A stretch of DNA of 64,000 nucleotides, taken from assembly GCA_020635285.1 (NCBI GenBank), contig JACKAB010000006.1, forward strand, positions 247,501 through 311,500, written 5' to 3'. Origin of the DNA: Ignavibacteriales bacterium (GTDB lineage: Bacteria > Bacteroidota > Ignavibacteria > Ignavibacteriales > Melioribacteraceae). A model generated the notes under the pieces. That model worked only from the letters and a program-made list of their open reading frames with translations, ran no database searches and was not told where the DNA came from. Every line of letters starts with the position of its first letter. Within the stretch, counting starts at the first letter, position 1. Position numbers and translations under genes: made by a program. Below, piece after piece: positions 46,193 through 56,240 of this stretch.

Positions 46193-47026
46193 CTAGCCCA
46201 TAATTATTGCTATCAATCCCAAAAGCATAATAATTTTTAACATCATACTTATTTGTGATACTTTTGCTTCCAACTGATTTTTTAGCAAATATTTAATAAT
46301 AAAAACCAATGGTAAATCAACAGTAAATAGTACAATAAGAAAATACTCAATTTTATAAATATTTATTAAAAAAGGAAAAAATGTTGCTGCAATTAATATT
46401 AAAATAAATATGACCAAAAGATTACGAGTTGAAGAAATTCCAAACCTATTAGGAAAAGTTACAATTCCATTTTTAATATCACCTTTTATATCTTGAACGT
46501 CTTTTACAATTTCTCTAACAAAATTAATAAGAAATGCAAAGACTGCGGGGATAAGTGCAGCTTGCCAATTATTTACTGCAACACCACTATAAATAAATGC
46601 TAAACCAGTGCAAATGGCAATTGCAGCATTTCCAAGAATAGGAATTCCCTTCAATTCGTAAGAATAAAGAAATAGGATAACACTTGTTCCCATTACTATA
46701 TAAACAGATTCCAAATAAATAAAATGCGAAAGTATAAGTCCACTAGCGACAAAAATAGCATAAAGTAAAAGCACAAAATTTTTGGAAATTTGCTCAGCAG
46801 GCAAAGGTCTATTTGGCCGATTGATTAAATCAATTTCATAATCAAAATAATCATTTATAATATTTCCGGAAGCGGCAATTAACGATGCTGAAATTGCAGA
46901 TAAAATTACAAATTGATTTAGGTAAAAAGCATTTGAACTAATTAATGCACCAACAATAACAACAGCAAATGTAATAAGCACATTTACTGGCCGAGTAATT
47001 TTAATTATTGAACTTAGCTTTTTCAT
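46193..47026 (-). CDS. UbiA-family prenyltransferase
   Basis: A 277-residue intramembrane aromatic/lipid prenyltransferase. The first Asp-rich motif is NIINDYFDYEIDLINRPNRPL and the second is EIVKDVQDIKGDIKNG, binding polyprenyl diphosphate through Mg. About nine membrane helices. The NRPNRPLP form is closest to the digeranylgeranylglyceryl-phosphate-synthase-like branch often found in Bacteroidota. Menaquinone (MenA) or heme-O use is not excluded. Between the Omp85-like gene and rnhB on the minus strand. Confidence 0.85.
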   Translation of the reverse strand: MKKLSSIIKITRPVNVLITFAVVIVGALISSNAFYLNQFVILSAISASLIAASGNIINDYFDYEIDLINRPNRPLPAEQISKNFVLLLYAIFVASGLILSHFIYLESVYIVMGTSVILFLYSYELKGIPILGNAAIAICTGLAFIYSGVAVNNWQAALIPAVFAFLINFVREIVKDVQDIKGDIKNGIVTFPNRFGISSTRNLLVIFILILIAATFFPFLINIYKIEYFLIVLFTVDLPLVFIIKYLLKNQLEAKVSQISMMLKIIMLLGLIAIIMG

Positions 47027-47038
47027 TTATTTAATTTT

Positions 47039-48556
47039 CTAAAAATCATTTACCAAACCAAAATGAATAAAACCATTTAGCAAAGATTCCCCTCTTGCAA
47101 ATGCATAACTTACTTTCATAATTCCCAAAGCAGTATCCAAACTAATTCCAAATCCGTAACCACTAATATATTTTTCGTTACGAATAGCAATTTCATTTAG
47201 GTTGCTTTTCAGCAAATAATAGCCGCCATCAAAAAAAGTAAATAAATAGCTTCTTTGTGAAAGTAAAAACCGGTATTCTAAATTAGACCACATTATTCTA
47301 TTACCAAGAAATTGATTTTCTCTATAGCCTCTAACAGAATTTGTGCCGCCAAATTGATAATAATCACTTATATCAAAATAATCGCCAATAATTTCTTTTG
47401 CATGAACATCCAAAGAAACCACTTGGTTATCAAAAAAAGAATAGTAGCCGCTAAAATCAAGTTCGTAATTATGATAATTTACATTCCCGCTTAAGTTAAT
47501 ATTATTATTGCTATTTATTTTCTTTTGTCTGTACTTATAAGTTGAACCAAAAAATATTCCGTTTGTTGGTGAGTAAATATCATCCCGATAGTCGACTTTC
47601 ACTTGCAATCCAGAATTGAATGAACTTGAATTTAATATATTATTCTGCACATTTTCATTTACTGAAGGAATAGTAGATTCACTTTCCAAAATGAGAGAAG
47701 CACTAATGTTTTCAGTGGCAAGAAATTCTAAAGCTCCACCGAATATTCTTTTAACATAAGAGCTATCTTGCTTACGCTGAAAAAAACTCAAATTAATGTT
47801 AAAAGGATAATCAAACAACCATGGTTCAAGATATTTTAAATCAAGCTCTTGAGTTAAGCTATTTTCCTGCTTCCATTTAATTGAAGTTGCTCTGCCGGTA
47901 CCAAATAAATTTCTTAGAATGATGTTAACAAAACCAGTTAGGTAAGCATTTTCTTTTTCATTTTGGGATGGCACATATCCAATAATTCCATCAAAGGTAT
48001 TTGTATTTTTTTCCTTTACCGTTAATTGTAAAACACCTTTATTATCGTTATCGACAAAGTATTTAGGAGTTTCAACCGGCTCGAAAAATCTTAGCTTATT
48101 TAGGTGAATTGGGATTTTATTTATTTTTTCTTGATCATAAATTTCATCTTTATTAATTCGCATTTCATTTATAATTAATTTTTCTGATGTTTTAGTATTT
48201 CCTTCAATTATAACTTTAGATATTTTTTGTAGCGCATCATTTTCAATAATGATAAAAAATATCAACGTAATTATTTTGTGTGGAATCCTTTCCAAAAACT
48301 AAGGATTGAATTTTTACACTTGTGAATGGGTAACCGTTATTTTCAAAATATGTAATTATATTTTTAATTTGTAATTCAACGTTTTCTTCAATAAAATCAA
48401 TCCCTCAAGCTGCTGGAAATATTTTTCATATATTGTTGTATCAATTATTCCATTATTTCTTACTTCAATTTTATTAATGTAAGTTAATGAATCAGAATTT
48501 TCTTTTTGTGCAAATTGGGTTTGTAAAAAATCACAAATGTAAGGAAGGAAAAAATT
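47039..48556 (-). CDS. Omp85-type outer-membrane protein (POTRA plus surface-antigen barrel), frameshifted, start unresolved
   Basis: Related to TamA/BamA. The POTRA part (VIIEGNTKTSEKLIINEMRI, KINKIPIHLNKLRFFEPVE) is followed by a barrel with RATSIKWKQENSLTQELDL, LQVKVDYRDDIYSPTNG, YYQFGGTNSVRGYRENQFLG (the VRGY core) and a final strand ending VNDF. The frame opening at 48295 is cut at a shift at A6 48254-48259; upstream YFENNGYPFTSVKIQSLVFGK lies in another frame, and a further shift near CCC 48402-48404 leads to TYINKIEVRNNGIIDTTIYE. The first 20 residues are in yet another context after the PfkB stop, so I cannot name the start codon. Probably one intact Omp85 gene in reality. Confidence 0.82.
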
Positions 48557-49519
48557 TTATATGGTCGGAGAATCATCAATTAACTTTATTTTTTTACCTA
48601 TTTCACTTATTGAAACGTGGTTTGCTAAATCTAGTGCTTCATTTAACTTCACTTTGCAAACTTCTAGTCTTGATGCGTTTAAAGCACCAAGAGCTGTTCC
48701 TAATTTAACAAAATCATTAAATATTAGCGCCTTTTCTAAGCCATAAATTATTCCAGATAAAAATGCATCACCGCTCCCGGTGGCATTTATTTCTTCAATT
48801 TTGGGATTATCAATTCTATAATGAAAGTCTGCTTTGGAAGCGTAAGTTGATTTTTTTCCTGCTGTAATAAATGCTAAGTTAATTCCGTAATTATAAAATT
48901 TGTTCAGCATATCTTGGAAATCATCGGGAGTTTCTAATTTAACTTCCAAAGATTTTTCAATCTCTTTAAGATTATTGTGAATAGCTGTTGGACCTAATTT
49001 TATTAGATCCGGTAAGGTTTCGCCATAAGAATCAAGGATGGAAACTTTATCATTTTTATTGCAAAACTCAATTCCCTTTTCAATTATAAGCGAAGATTCT
49101 TTAGTGGGGAGACTTCCGGAAAAAACAACTATTGAAGAATTTGTAATTGCTTTTTCCATTTTGGATATAAACTGTGAAATCTCATCTGAAGTTATTTGAG
49201 AGTTTAATCCGAAATAAGTTTTCAGATTTTTAGTTTTTTCATCATAAATTAAAGTTGCTTCTCTTGTTTCTGATTTTGTAGAAACAGGACTAAAACTTAT
49301 TTGTTCTTTTTCAAGAACAGACCGAATTATTTTGCCTTTACTTCCGCCCAAAAATGTAATAGCATGATTTTGAATACCCAGCACATTTAATTGTCGCGAA
49401 ATATTTATACCTTTTCCACCAGCGGTATATTCCTCTTTGTAAGCGCGGTTATTGGCAGAAACATCGTTAAAGAATAAATTCTTTTCTAAAAGTGGATTTA
49501 TTGTAACTGTTAGAACCAT
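48557..49519 (-). CDS. PfkB-family sugar kinase (1-phosphofructokinase-like)
   Basis: A 320-residue ribokinase-fold kinase. YTAGGKGINISRQLNVLG (sugar/phosphate site), VVFSGSLPTKES and INATGSGDAFLSGIIYGLE (anion hole, catalytic Asp in GSGD) are the PfkB signatures; the 1-phosphofructokinase/tagatose-6-phosphate branch is the best fit because of the MVLTVTINPLLEKNLFF start. Starts three bases after the GWxTD gene stop. No fructose PTS genes are seen, so the substrate is uncertain. Confidence 0.87.
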   Translation of the reverse strand: MVLTVTINPLLEKNLFFNDVSANNRAYKEEYTAGGKGINISRQLNVLGIQNHAITFLGGSKGKIIRSVLEKEQISFSPVSTKSETREATLIYDEKTKNLKTYFGLNSQITSDEISQFISKMEKAITNSSIVVFSGSLPTKESSLIIEKGIEFCNKNDKVSILDSYGETLPDLIKLGPTAIHNNLKEIEKSLEVKLETPDDFQDMLNKFYNYGINLAFITAGKKSTYASKADFHYRIDNPKIEEINATGSGDAFLSGIIYGLEKALIFNDFVKLGTALGALNASRLEVCKVKLNEALDLANHVSISEIGKKIKLIDDSPTI

Positions 49520-49522
49520 AAT

Positions 49523-50788
49523 TTAAGGTCGGTATCTAAACCAATCTCCATAAGCTGGATTTTCTAATCGGTAATCGCCAAAATTGGTTTGGTCAACAAA
49601 AATAAAACTTCTATTTATAACGTAATAATCCCAGATTTCATATGGTCTTGTATCAATTTCATAAGGTCTTCGTGTAACTTGATCTGGAGGTCCAAGCGTA
49701 ATATAAACCATCCCCATGTCACTCCTCCAACCCTTAAAATAACCGCCAAACGATTCATCTGCGTATGCAACTCTGCGATAATACTCATTTAAAGTTTCGT
49801 TCTCAACCGTATTTGGCGATGGATCTAATCTTTTCCAATAATTAATATATGCATCTAATCTGTCTTGATAATTCTCAATATCTTCCATTTCTGAGATATC
49901 TCTTGAGGCAGCAATATATTGCATTTGCTGAATAGCTTCATCTAAATCAGTAACTATAGCTGGGAATCCGAAAATTTTAGAGGAAAATTTTTTCCCAATT
50001 CCTTTTATCATCTTATCGTTTTCAATTACTTTTATATTAAGTTGGTAATCACCAAGTGCAAATTTTATGTTTTCTAAAGTCTCATTTATTTCATTTTTGC
50101 CTTTCTCAACTTTAATCTTGTTATCCTTAATGTAAAGTAACTTCTTCTCCTTATCAGATATTGAGTAAGCAATATTTAAAGTAGTATCGGCATTGGAATA
50201 AAGCTCATAGAAAAATGAAAGCATTGTATCTTGAGAAGTAACTAAATTTGAAATGTTAGGAATTATTTTTGTCCCTTCTTGCGATTCAATGTACTCAGAT
50301 ACAAGAATAATATCGCTTAGATCAATGTTTTGAGAGAACTTCCTAATTTTCACTTCTTGTTCAAATGGAAAATGTTTTTTAGATTCTAAATCCTCAACCT
50401 TACAAACAAATTTATATTCGCCCGGTTTAACTGTAAATGATTTATAGCTAATACTAAAACTGGTATTGGAAGAAGTCTGCTGAAAATTTTGAACATTTAT
50501 TTTTTCGGTCCATAATTTTTCCAATTTTAAAACTTCGTCATCATCGTACAGAGAAATTGTAACTGAGTATTTTGCGGCGTAACTGGTGGCAGTTTTTAGA
50601 AATTGAATATTTGAGTATGGAATTTTTATAAAGACATCTATTTTTGATTTTTCAGAATCTTGGCTCGCATAAGTTGCTAAATCGATGTAAAATTTAGGCA
50701 ATAAGCCAGTTCCTCCTCCTTTTCGCGAATATTCTACTTGTGCAAAAAGTGATGATACAAAAAATAAGAATAAAAAAAACTTTTTCAT
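49523..50788 (-). CDS. GWxTD-domain secreted protein
   Basis: A 421-residue protein with a signal peptide (FFLFLFFVSSLFAQ). The N-terminal two-thirds is beta-rich (about 20-270). The C-terminal GWxTD domain (about 325-421) has NYWKRLDPSPNTVENETLNEYYRRV, then YFKGWRSDMGMVYITLGPPDQVTRRPYE, and WDYYV...RSFIFVDQTNFGDYRL. The GW-x-T/S-D motif gives the family its name; it is common in Bacteroidota and Ignavibacteria, and its role is unknown. Between rimO and the PfkB gene. Confidence 0.88.
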   Translation of the reverse strand: MKKFFLFLFFVSSLFAQVEYSRKGGGTGLLPKFYIDLATYASQDSEKSKIDVFIKIPYSNIQFLKTATSYAAKYSVTISLYDDDEVLKLEKLWTEKINVQNFQQTSSNTSFSISYKSFTVKPGEYKFVCKVEDLESKKHFPFEQEVKIRKFSQNIDLSDIILVSEYIESQEGTKIIPNISNLVTSQDTMLSFFYELYSNADTTLNIAYSISDKEKKLLYIKDNKIKVEKGKNEINETLENIKFALGDYQLNIKVIENDKMIKGIGKKFSSKIFGFPAIVTDLDEAIQQMQYIAASRDISEMEDIENYQDRLDAYINYWKRLDPSPNTVENETLNEYYRRVAYADESFGGYFKGWRSDMGMVYITLGPPDQVTRRPYEIDTRPYEIWDYYVINRSFIFVDQTNFGDYRLENPAYGDWFRYRP

Positions 50789-50803
50789 TGTTTTTCCAAT
50801 CTG

Positions 50804-52099
50804 TTATACTAATTTTCCATATGTATCATAATCATTACAATCAATAATTTCAACATAATAAATATCACCCAATTTTAACATTTTTTCATCAGATTTTATA
50901 AGAACTTCACCATCAACTTCTGGGGCATCTCGTTCGGTTCTACCAACAAAATATTCTCCCTCAATATCATCAATTATAACTTTTATTTTTTTGCCAACTA
51001 AACTTTTATTTTTATTAAAAGATATTTCTTTTTGAATTTCCATCAATTCAGTTTTTCGTTCTTCTTTTAATTCATCAGAAACCGGATTTCCTAAAATAAA
51101 ACTTGGTGTGTTTTCTTCTACCGAATAATCAAATACTCCAACTTTATCGAATTGAATTTCTTGAACAAACTCTTTTAATTCTTCAAAATCTTTTTCTGTT
51201 TCGTTTGGATATCCAATTATAAATGTTGTGCGTAATGCTAAATCTGGAATTCTACTTTTGAGTTTTTGTAAAAGGTTTACAGTAGATTTTTTAGTAATTC
51301 CTCTTCTCATTGATTTTAGAACAGAATCAGAAATATGCTGCAAAGGAATATCGATATATTTACAAATTTTAGGATTGTTTGCAATTTCATCTATTAACTC
51401 ATCTGGAAAATGTGAAGGATAAGCATAAAGCAATCTTATCCACTCAATCCCTTTTACTTGAGAAATCTTATTAAGTAATTCAGCAACATTGCGTTTACCG
51501 TAAATATCTTTTCCATAATCTGTTGTATCTTGCCCAATTATGATTAACTCTTTTACACCTTTTGCGGCAAGGCTTTTAACTTCATACAACAACTCTTCCA
51601 TTGGTTTTGATTTATGTAAACCGCGCATAAGCGGAATTGCACAAAATGAACAAGGATTATCGCAGCCTTCGGATATTTTTAAATATGCATAGTGTTTTGG
51701 AGTTGTAAGCTCTCTCTCGCCCAGTAATTCTTTTTTTAGATTACCGCCAAATTCCTTAACTATTCCTTCATAATCTTCGGTTCCAAAAAAAACATCAACA
51801 TCGGGGATTTCTTTTTGAAGTTCGGATTTAAATCTTTCTGATAAACAACCCGCAACAACAACTTTTTTTATTTTACCTTGCTTCTTTAGGTTAACTGCTT
51901 CTAATATTGTGTTTATCGATTCTTCTTTGGCAGCATCTATAAATCCACAAGTATTAATAATTATACTATCCGAATTCTCAGATGTATCTGAAATTTCGAA
52001 ATTGTTTGCAATTAATTGACGAGCGAGTCTTTCAGAATCGACAACATTTTTAGAGCAACCGAGGGTGATTATTTCAATTTTATTTTTGTTATTTGGCAT
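50804..52099 (-). CDS. rimO: Ribosomal protein S12 methylthiotransferase RimO
   Basis: A radical-SAM enzyme that adds a methylthio group to an Asp of ribosomal protein S12. The 431-residue protein has an N-terminal domain with three cysteines (15, 51, 85) for the auxiliary Fe-S cluster, the radical-SAM loop CDNPCSFCAIP (146, 150, 153), LIIGQDTTDYGKDIYG, YIDIPLQHISDSVLKSMRRG and a C-terminal TRAM domain (about 365-431). GCSKN near the start and PLMRGLHKSK favour RimO over MiaB. Confidence 0.94.
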   Translation of the reverse strand: MPNNKNKIEIITLGCSKNVVDSERLARQLIANNFEISDTSENSDSIIINTCGFIDAAKEESINTILEAVNLKKQGKIKKVVVAGCLSERFKSELQKEIPDVDVFFGTEDYEGIVKEFGGNLKKELLGERELTTPKHYAYLKISEGCDNPCSFCAIPLMRGLHKSKPMEELLYEVKSLAAKGVKELIIIGQDTTDYGKDIYGKRNVAELLNKISQVKGIEWIRLLYAYPSHFPDELIDEIANNPKICKYIDIPLQHISDSVLKSMRRGITKKSTVNLLQKLKSRIPDLALRTTFIIGYPNETEKDFEELKEFVQEIQFDKVGVFDYSVEENTPSFILGNPVSDELKEERKTELMEIQKEISFNKNKSLVGKKIKVIIDDIEGEYFVGRTERDAPEVDGEVLIKSDEKMLKLGDIYYVEIIDCNDYDTYGKLV

Positions 52100-52169
52100 T
52101 AAATTCTTTCAATAATATTCAAAGTGTAAATTTACTATTTTTTTTATGATAAGTTTGACGGGAATTTAA

Positions 52170-53446
52170 TTATCTAAGTAAAACCATTTTATTGGTTTTT
52201 TTATAATCATCTAAAGTTAATTGATAATAATAAATTCCGCTAGTTAGATTTGAAGCATCAAATTGAATTAAATAATTTCCTGCAGATTGATTTTTGCTAA
52301 CCAAGGTGTTTATTTCTTTACCAAGTACATCGTAAATTTTTAAGGTTACAAACTCCTTAAAATCTTTTTGTAGAGATGCGGAAGTAGAAATTGTATATTG
52401 AATAGTAGTTATTGGATTAAAAGGATTTGGATAATTTTGTTCTAATTTAAAATTTTCTTTTAACCCAAAACTTTTAATCGAAGTAATTGAAGAGGTTCTG
52501 GGATAATAATATAAAGATGCCGGAAAGTTTAATTTAATTCCGTTATAATCTACTTTTTTTCTTCGCTCAACGTATAATAACCTCTGTCATCAAAAGGTTT
52601 CCAACAAACGGCTTCGCTTTGAGTTTCATCAATTGAATTATTGAAAGGAACAATTTGCGGAGCAACAGAACTCAAAACTTCTGATATAGATTTACCATTT
52701 TCTCTATACCAATAATAAATATTGCGATAAGACTTTAATAAAATTTCAGTTCCATCAAAAGAAATATCTCCGGAGGTTACATAATTAAATGGTTTGTCTT
52801 CTTCAGGATCATTAGGTAATGTGAATTTTGCTGCAAGTTCAGCTTCAATATTATTTGTGGTTGATTGAGGATATGAAAGTTTATATAATCGAACTTTTGA
52901 ATCTCTTTTACTAACTATATAGATGTCTTTGGTTGGAGCATCAATCATTAAAGTTTCAGCATCGCGTTCACCATCATTATAATAAAAAGTAATTTTGCTA
53001 ACTTTAGAAATTGTTTGAACAACCGGCTCTTGTCCAATGTTTACGGTTGGTTCTTCAATTCTATAAATATATTTAAATTTATATTGAGCGTCGTTATCTC
53101 CTATGTCTCCAATGTAGATATAAGATTTCGAATCGTCTGGTCCACTTCCTAGAGCAATATCTTCCCAATCTCTATTCTCAATTCCGGAAATGTAAAACTC
53201 TCCTAAATTGTTTCCATTTGTATCTAAAGCAAAAATTCTATTTTCATCACCGGAATCATTGTGTGTCCAGAGTACGCCTTTATTTTTAACGCTTGCCGCT
53301 AAACCGGAGGCTTCAGTTATATCATCATTTTTAACTAAACCTAAATTTTTGCGTTCTCCAAAAGTTGTTTCACTAGTTTGAGCAACGGTAAAAACCGGAT
53401 TTAGAAGAAGAAAAAAAGTAAATAAAAGAACTTTTATTAAAATCAT
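52170..53446 (-). CDS. Secreted protein with T9SS sorting domain, frameshifted
   Basis: Signal peptide KVLLFTFFLLLNPVFTVAQ, then a strand-repeat body (ASGLAASVKNKGVLWTHNDSGD, IYIGDIGDNDAQYKF, VSKITFYYNDGERDAETLMID, IYIVSKRDSKVRLYKL) that looks like a beta-propeller; I do not recognise the family. The frame stops at YYTLSEEKK. Adding one base in the T7 run at 52554-52560 opens a clear T9SS type A sorting domain: EQNYPNPFNPITTIQYTI, VTLKIYDVLGKEINTLV, TSGIYYYQLTLDDYKK and NKMVLLR. The repaired protein has 426 residues. Its stop is 70 bases beyond the rimO start, not overlapping. Confidence 0.82.
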
Positions 53447-53448
53447 AA

Positions 53449-54252
53449 TTATTTTTTATAATACTGCATTGCTTCCGGCAGAAGTTTCTTTAGATCATTA
53501 ATTCTTGTAATATCCGATGGATGTGTGCTTAAAAATTCTGGAGGTGCGCTTCCACCTTTTTGAGCTGCCATTCTTTTCCAAAATTCAACAGCTTCATTTG
53601 GATTATAACCAGCCATTGCCATGAATATTAATCCTAAATGATCTGCTTCACTTTCATGCAATCTGCTAAACGGAAGCATAATTCCAACTTGCGAACCAAT
53701 TCCAAAAGCTGTCATTGCTAATTGCTGAGTAAGTGCCGGCTCACTTTGTAAAGCTGCTTGCAAACCAATTCCGCCAAGTTCAACCAATAAACCTTGACTC
53801 ATTCTTTCTCCGCCATGTTCTGCAACAGCGTGAGCAATTTCATGACCCATAACAGTTGCAACTCCGTTTTCATCTTTGCAAATTGGGAGAATTCCAGTAT
53901 AAAAAACAACTTTTCCACCCGGCATACACCAAGCATTCACTTCATTGCTTTCAACTAAATTAAATTCCCATGCATAACCAGCTAAGTGCTCCGACAAATT
54001 ATTTTGCGCAAAATACTGCTCAACCGCTTTCTGAATTTTGTGACCAACGTTTTTAATCATTGCGGCTTGGCTTGCATCTTTGCTAACCGGATTTGTATTT
54101 AGAAACTCAGAGTATTGGGCAAAGCTCATAGACATCATCTGTGATGCTGGAATTAAGCTTAGCTGACTTCTACCCGTAACGGGAACCGTGCTGCAAGAAT
54201 TAGTAAAAAGCGATACAGCCAATAATATGATTAATAATAATTTCTTTTTCAT
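53449..54252 (-). CDS. M48 family metallopeptidase lipoprotein (LoiP/BepA-like)
   Basis: A 267-residue zinc protease exported as a lipoprotein (LFTNSCSTVPVTG, Cys near 20). The metal site is MGHEIAHAVAEHGGERMSQ (HExxH), with ExxxD ligand in HESEADHLGLIFMAMAGY and a final THPSDITRI. Homologues in the periplasm degrade misassembled outer-membrane proteins. Its stop is two bases before the start of the T9SS-cargo gene. Confidence 0.93.
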   Translation of the reverse strand: MKKKLLLIILLAVSLFTNSCSTVPVTGRSQLSLIPASQMMSMSFAQYSEFLNTNPVSKDASQAAMIKNVGHKIQKAVEQYFAQNNLSEHLAGYAWEFNLVESNEVNAWCMPGGKVVFYTGILPICKDENGVATVMGHEIAHAVAEHGGERMSQGLLVELGGIGLQAALQSEPALTQQLAMTAFGIGSQVGIMLPFSRLHESEADHLGLIFMAMAGYNPNEAVEFWKRMAAQKGGSAPPEFLSTHPSDITRINDLKKLLPEAMQYYKK

Positions 54253-54288
54253 TTTTTCCTCTGTTTAACAAAACTTTATTGTTAAAAG

Positions 54289-54606
54289 TTATTTAATTTT
54301 TTGAATAAACTCAATTGGAGCCCCGTTTTCTTCAATGAAGGCAACAATAAATTCCGGAGATGGTTTGTTAGGTTTAATTAATAATTTTTTATCCTTAATT
54401 GCCAGTTCTAAATCTTCAACTTCAAATGCAATATGTGGAATATCTTTTACAATTTCCGGCAAATCACTTTCCGGTAAAATTCTCATCCATTCAATCTTGT
54501 ATTCACTTTCATCAAAACCGGAGACATACATTTTAAACTCTTCTAAATAAGTCTCATTAGGTTTTTTGTCGTTTGTCGGTATTCCCAAATGATGATATTT
54601 AAGCAT
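54289..54606 (-). CDS. VOC/glyoxalase-superfamily protein
   Basis: A 105-residue single vicinal-oxygen-chelate module: LKYHHLGIPTNDKKP, YKIEWMRILPESDLPEIVKDIPHIAFEVEDLELAIKD, and VAFIEENGAPIEFIQ. The metal-ligand pattern H..E..H..E fits the fold. The function is unknown; short VOC proteins of this type often have no assigned substrate. Sits six bases after the BamE-like gene and before the M48 lipoprotein. Confidence 0.78.
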   Translation of the reverse strand: MLKYHHLGIPTNDKKPNETYLEEFKMYVSGFDESEYKIEWMRILPESDLPEIVKDIPHIAFEVEDLELAIKDKKLLIKPNKPSPEFIVAFIEENGAPIEFIQKIK

Positions 54607-54611
54607 ACTTT

Positions 54612-55049
54612 TTATTTTTGCTCCCAGCCCAATAATTCACCATTCTTAAAAAAATATGTAATTTCTCCATAGTACCATTGCGTAAACATTCCCCACTTCT
54701 CTTTATTGCTTGTGATATTATCCGGTTTGCCCCAGCTCTCTTCAAGCATTTTATCTGTCATGCCTTTCCAGACTTGACCCTTTAATATTCTGGCACCATT
54801 TTTTTTGCCATACTTTTTAATAATTTCTTTACTTCTGGATGAAGCAAAACTCTCCGTTAATTTTGTTATCACCATTTTCAGACTATCAATATCTTTAGTT
54901 AAATTTTGTTTTTGAATGAGTAATTCTGATTTTTCTAAACTCAAACTATCAATTAAAAAATTATATTTCTCTTTTGAAATCTTATTTTCAGATTGTGCAA
55001 GTATTGATAAACTTGTTAATAAAAAAATTGCAGTAAATATTCTAACCAT
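54612..55049 (-). CDS. Exported coiled-coil protein with SmpA/BamE-like C-terminus
   Basis: A 145-residue exported protein: signal peptide (FTAIFLLTSLSILAQ), a coiled coil (about 25-65, SLEKSELLIQKQNLTKDIDSL), then a small domain with RILKGQVWKGMTDKMLEESWGKP, WYYGEITYFFKNGELLGWEQ. The 'G-M-T-xx-M-xxx-W-G-x-P' pattern is like the BamE/SmpA small domain. No family assignment beyond that. Lies between the cdsA and VOC genes. Confidence 0.72.
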   Translation of the reverse strand: MVRIFTAIFLLTSLSILAQSENKISKEKYNFLIDSLSLEKSELLIQKQNLTKDIDSLKMVITKLTESFASSRSKEIIKKYGKKNGARILKGQVWKGMTDKMLEESWGKPDNITSNKEKWGMFTQWYYGEITYFFKNGELLGWEQK

Positions 55050-55081
55050 TAATTAACCTTCATTTTTAAAAATTTATTGAG

Positions 55082-55910
55082 TTAGTTTTTGATAAAGAAG
55101 TAAAGGTACAAATAAACAGTGGGTGCAGTTAAAAAAAGTGAATCGAATCTATCAAAAATTCCACCATGTCCAGGAATTAAGCTTGAAGAATCCTTTACTC
55201 CGGCATCTCGTTTTATTAAGCTTTCAACCAGATCTCCAATCTGTCCAATAGTCCCAACAATAATTCCAATTACGACTGAATCAAACAGCGTTAAACTATC
55301 TAAAACCAAAGCCTTTGCAGCAATCATTGCTAAAATTGCAAAAATAAATCCAGCAATTGCGCCTTCCCAGCTTTTATTTGGGCTAACGCGTGGAAATAAT
55401 TTATGTTTGCCAAAAGCACTTCCCAGAAAAAAAAGCTGCTGAATCACAAATCCAAATTGCAACCATAATTGAAATTATTAAATAGCCGCCCTCTGAATAT
55501 AACATTTCTTGATCTGCATAAAATTCTCTTAATAATAAAATTGTTGATGAAAATAATCCGAGATAAAAAATGCCCAAAAATGTTGAACCAATATTTAAAA
55601 TTGCTGAGCCGCTATTTCTAAATAGTTCATAGAGTAAAATTACAACTGAGGCTAAAATAACAAGTGCAAAAAAATCGATGAAGTTGAAATAAACATTTAA
55701 AATAATTGTTAAAACTGTTACCGCTCCAAGAATAAAATTAGAATTAGCATTCTTGTTTTTAACAAGTTCGGAAAACTCCCAAAAAGAAATAAGAGCAATC
55801 CCAACAACGAAAATTAAAAACGGAATTCCGCCAATTATACAAGCCGCTAAAATTAACGGAATTGCAATTGCCGAGACTATGATTCTTATAGAAGTATTTC
55901 CTAACGCCAT
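55082..55910 (-). CDS. cdsA: Phosphatidate cytidylyltransferase, frameshifted
   Basis: Makes CDP-diacylglycerol, the parent of all glycerophospholipids. About seven membrane helices. The N-terminal half ends in WICDSAAFF and the C-terminal half begins FGKHKLFPRVSPNKSWEGA, then GQIGDLVESLIKRDAGVKDSSSLIPGHGGIFDRFDSL, the family signature. They are split by a shift at an A8 run 55427-55434; removing one base gives AAFFLGSAFGKHKL and a 276-residue enzyme. This gene should be essential, so a sequencing error is likely. Six bases after the zinc-ribbon gene stop. Confidence 0.95.
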
Positions 55911-55916
55911 TAAATT

Positions 55917-56240
55917 TTATGATTTATTAATATCTTTAATAATTAATCTTGCATCTTCAGCATCAGCTTTTTTAACCAGCAATTTAATAATAGATAAATC
56001 GCCGGATGCAGGAAAATTTTTATCTTGCTGAGAAAGTATAATTGACTCAATCCCCGCGCCATCCAAATTGGCTTTTATCATTTCTGCTTCGTACATAACA
56101 TCTGTACTATGAACTATTTCCCAATCTTTATGCTTAACTAGATGCGCGGCAAAACTTGCTTTTGTTATTAACTCAGTTCCACAATCCGCACAAACTGTAA
56201 CTCCTTTTACATACTCAGCTTCACATTTAGGACAAATCAT
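55917..56240 (-). CDS. Zinc-ribbon DUF2007-like protein
   Basis: About 107 residues. An N-terminal zinc ribbon, MICPKCEAEY...CADCGTEL (two CxxC pairs), is followed by a DUF2007 domain (VHSTDVMYEAEMIKANLDGAGIESIILSQ), a ferredoxin-like signal-transducing fold. The start ATG 56240 is preceded by a perfect AGGAGG, while the ATG at 56255 lacks one, so the shorter form is preferred. It overlaps the end of the CPBP protease gene by 14 bases, and cdsA follows closely. Confidence 0.82.
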   Translation of the reverse strand: MICPKCEAEYVKGVTVCADCGTELITKASFAAHLVKHKDWEIVHSTDVMYEAEMIKANLDGAGIESIILSQQDKNFPASGDLSIIKLLVKKADAEDARLIIKDINKS

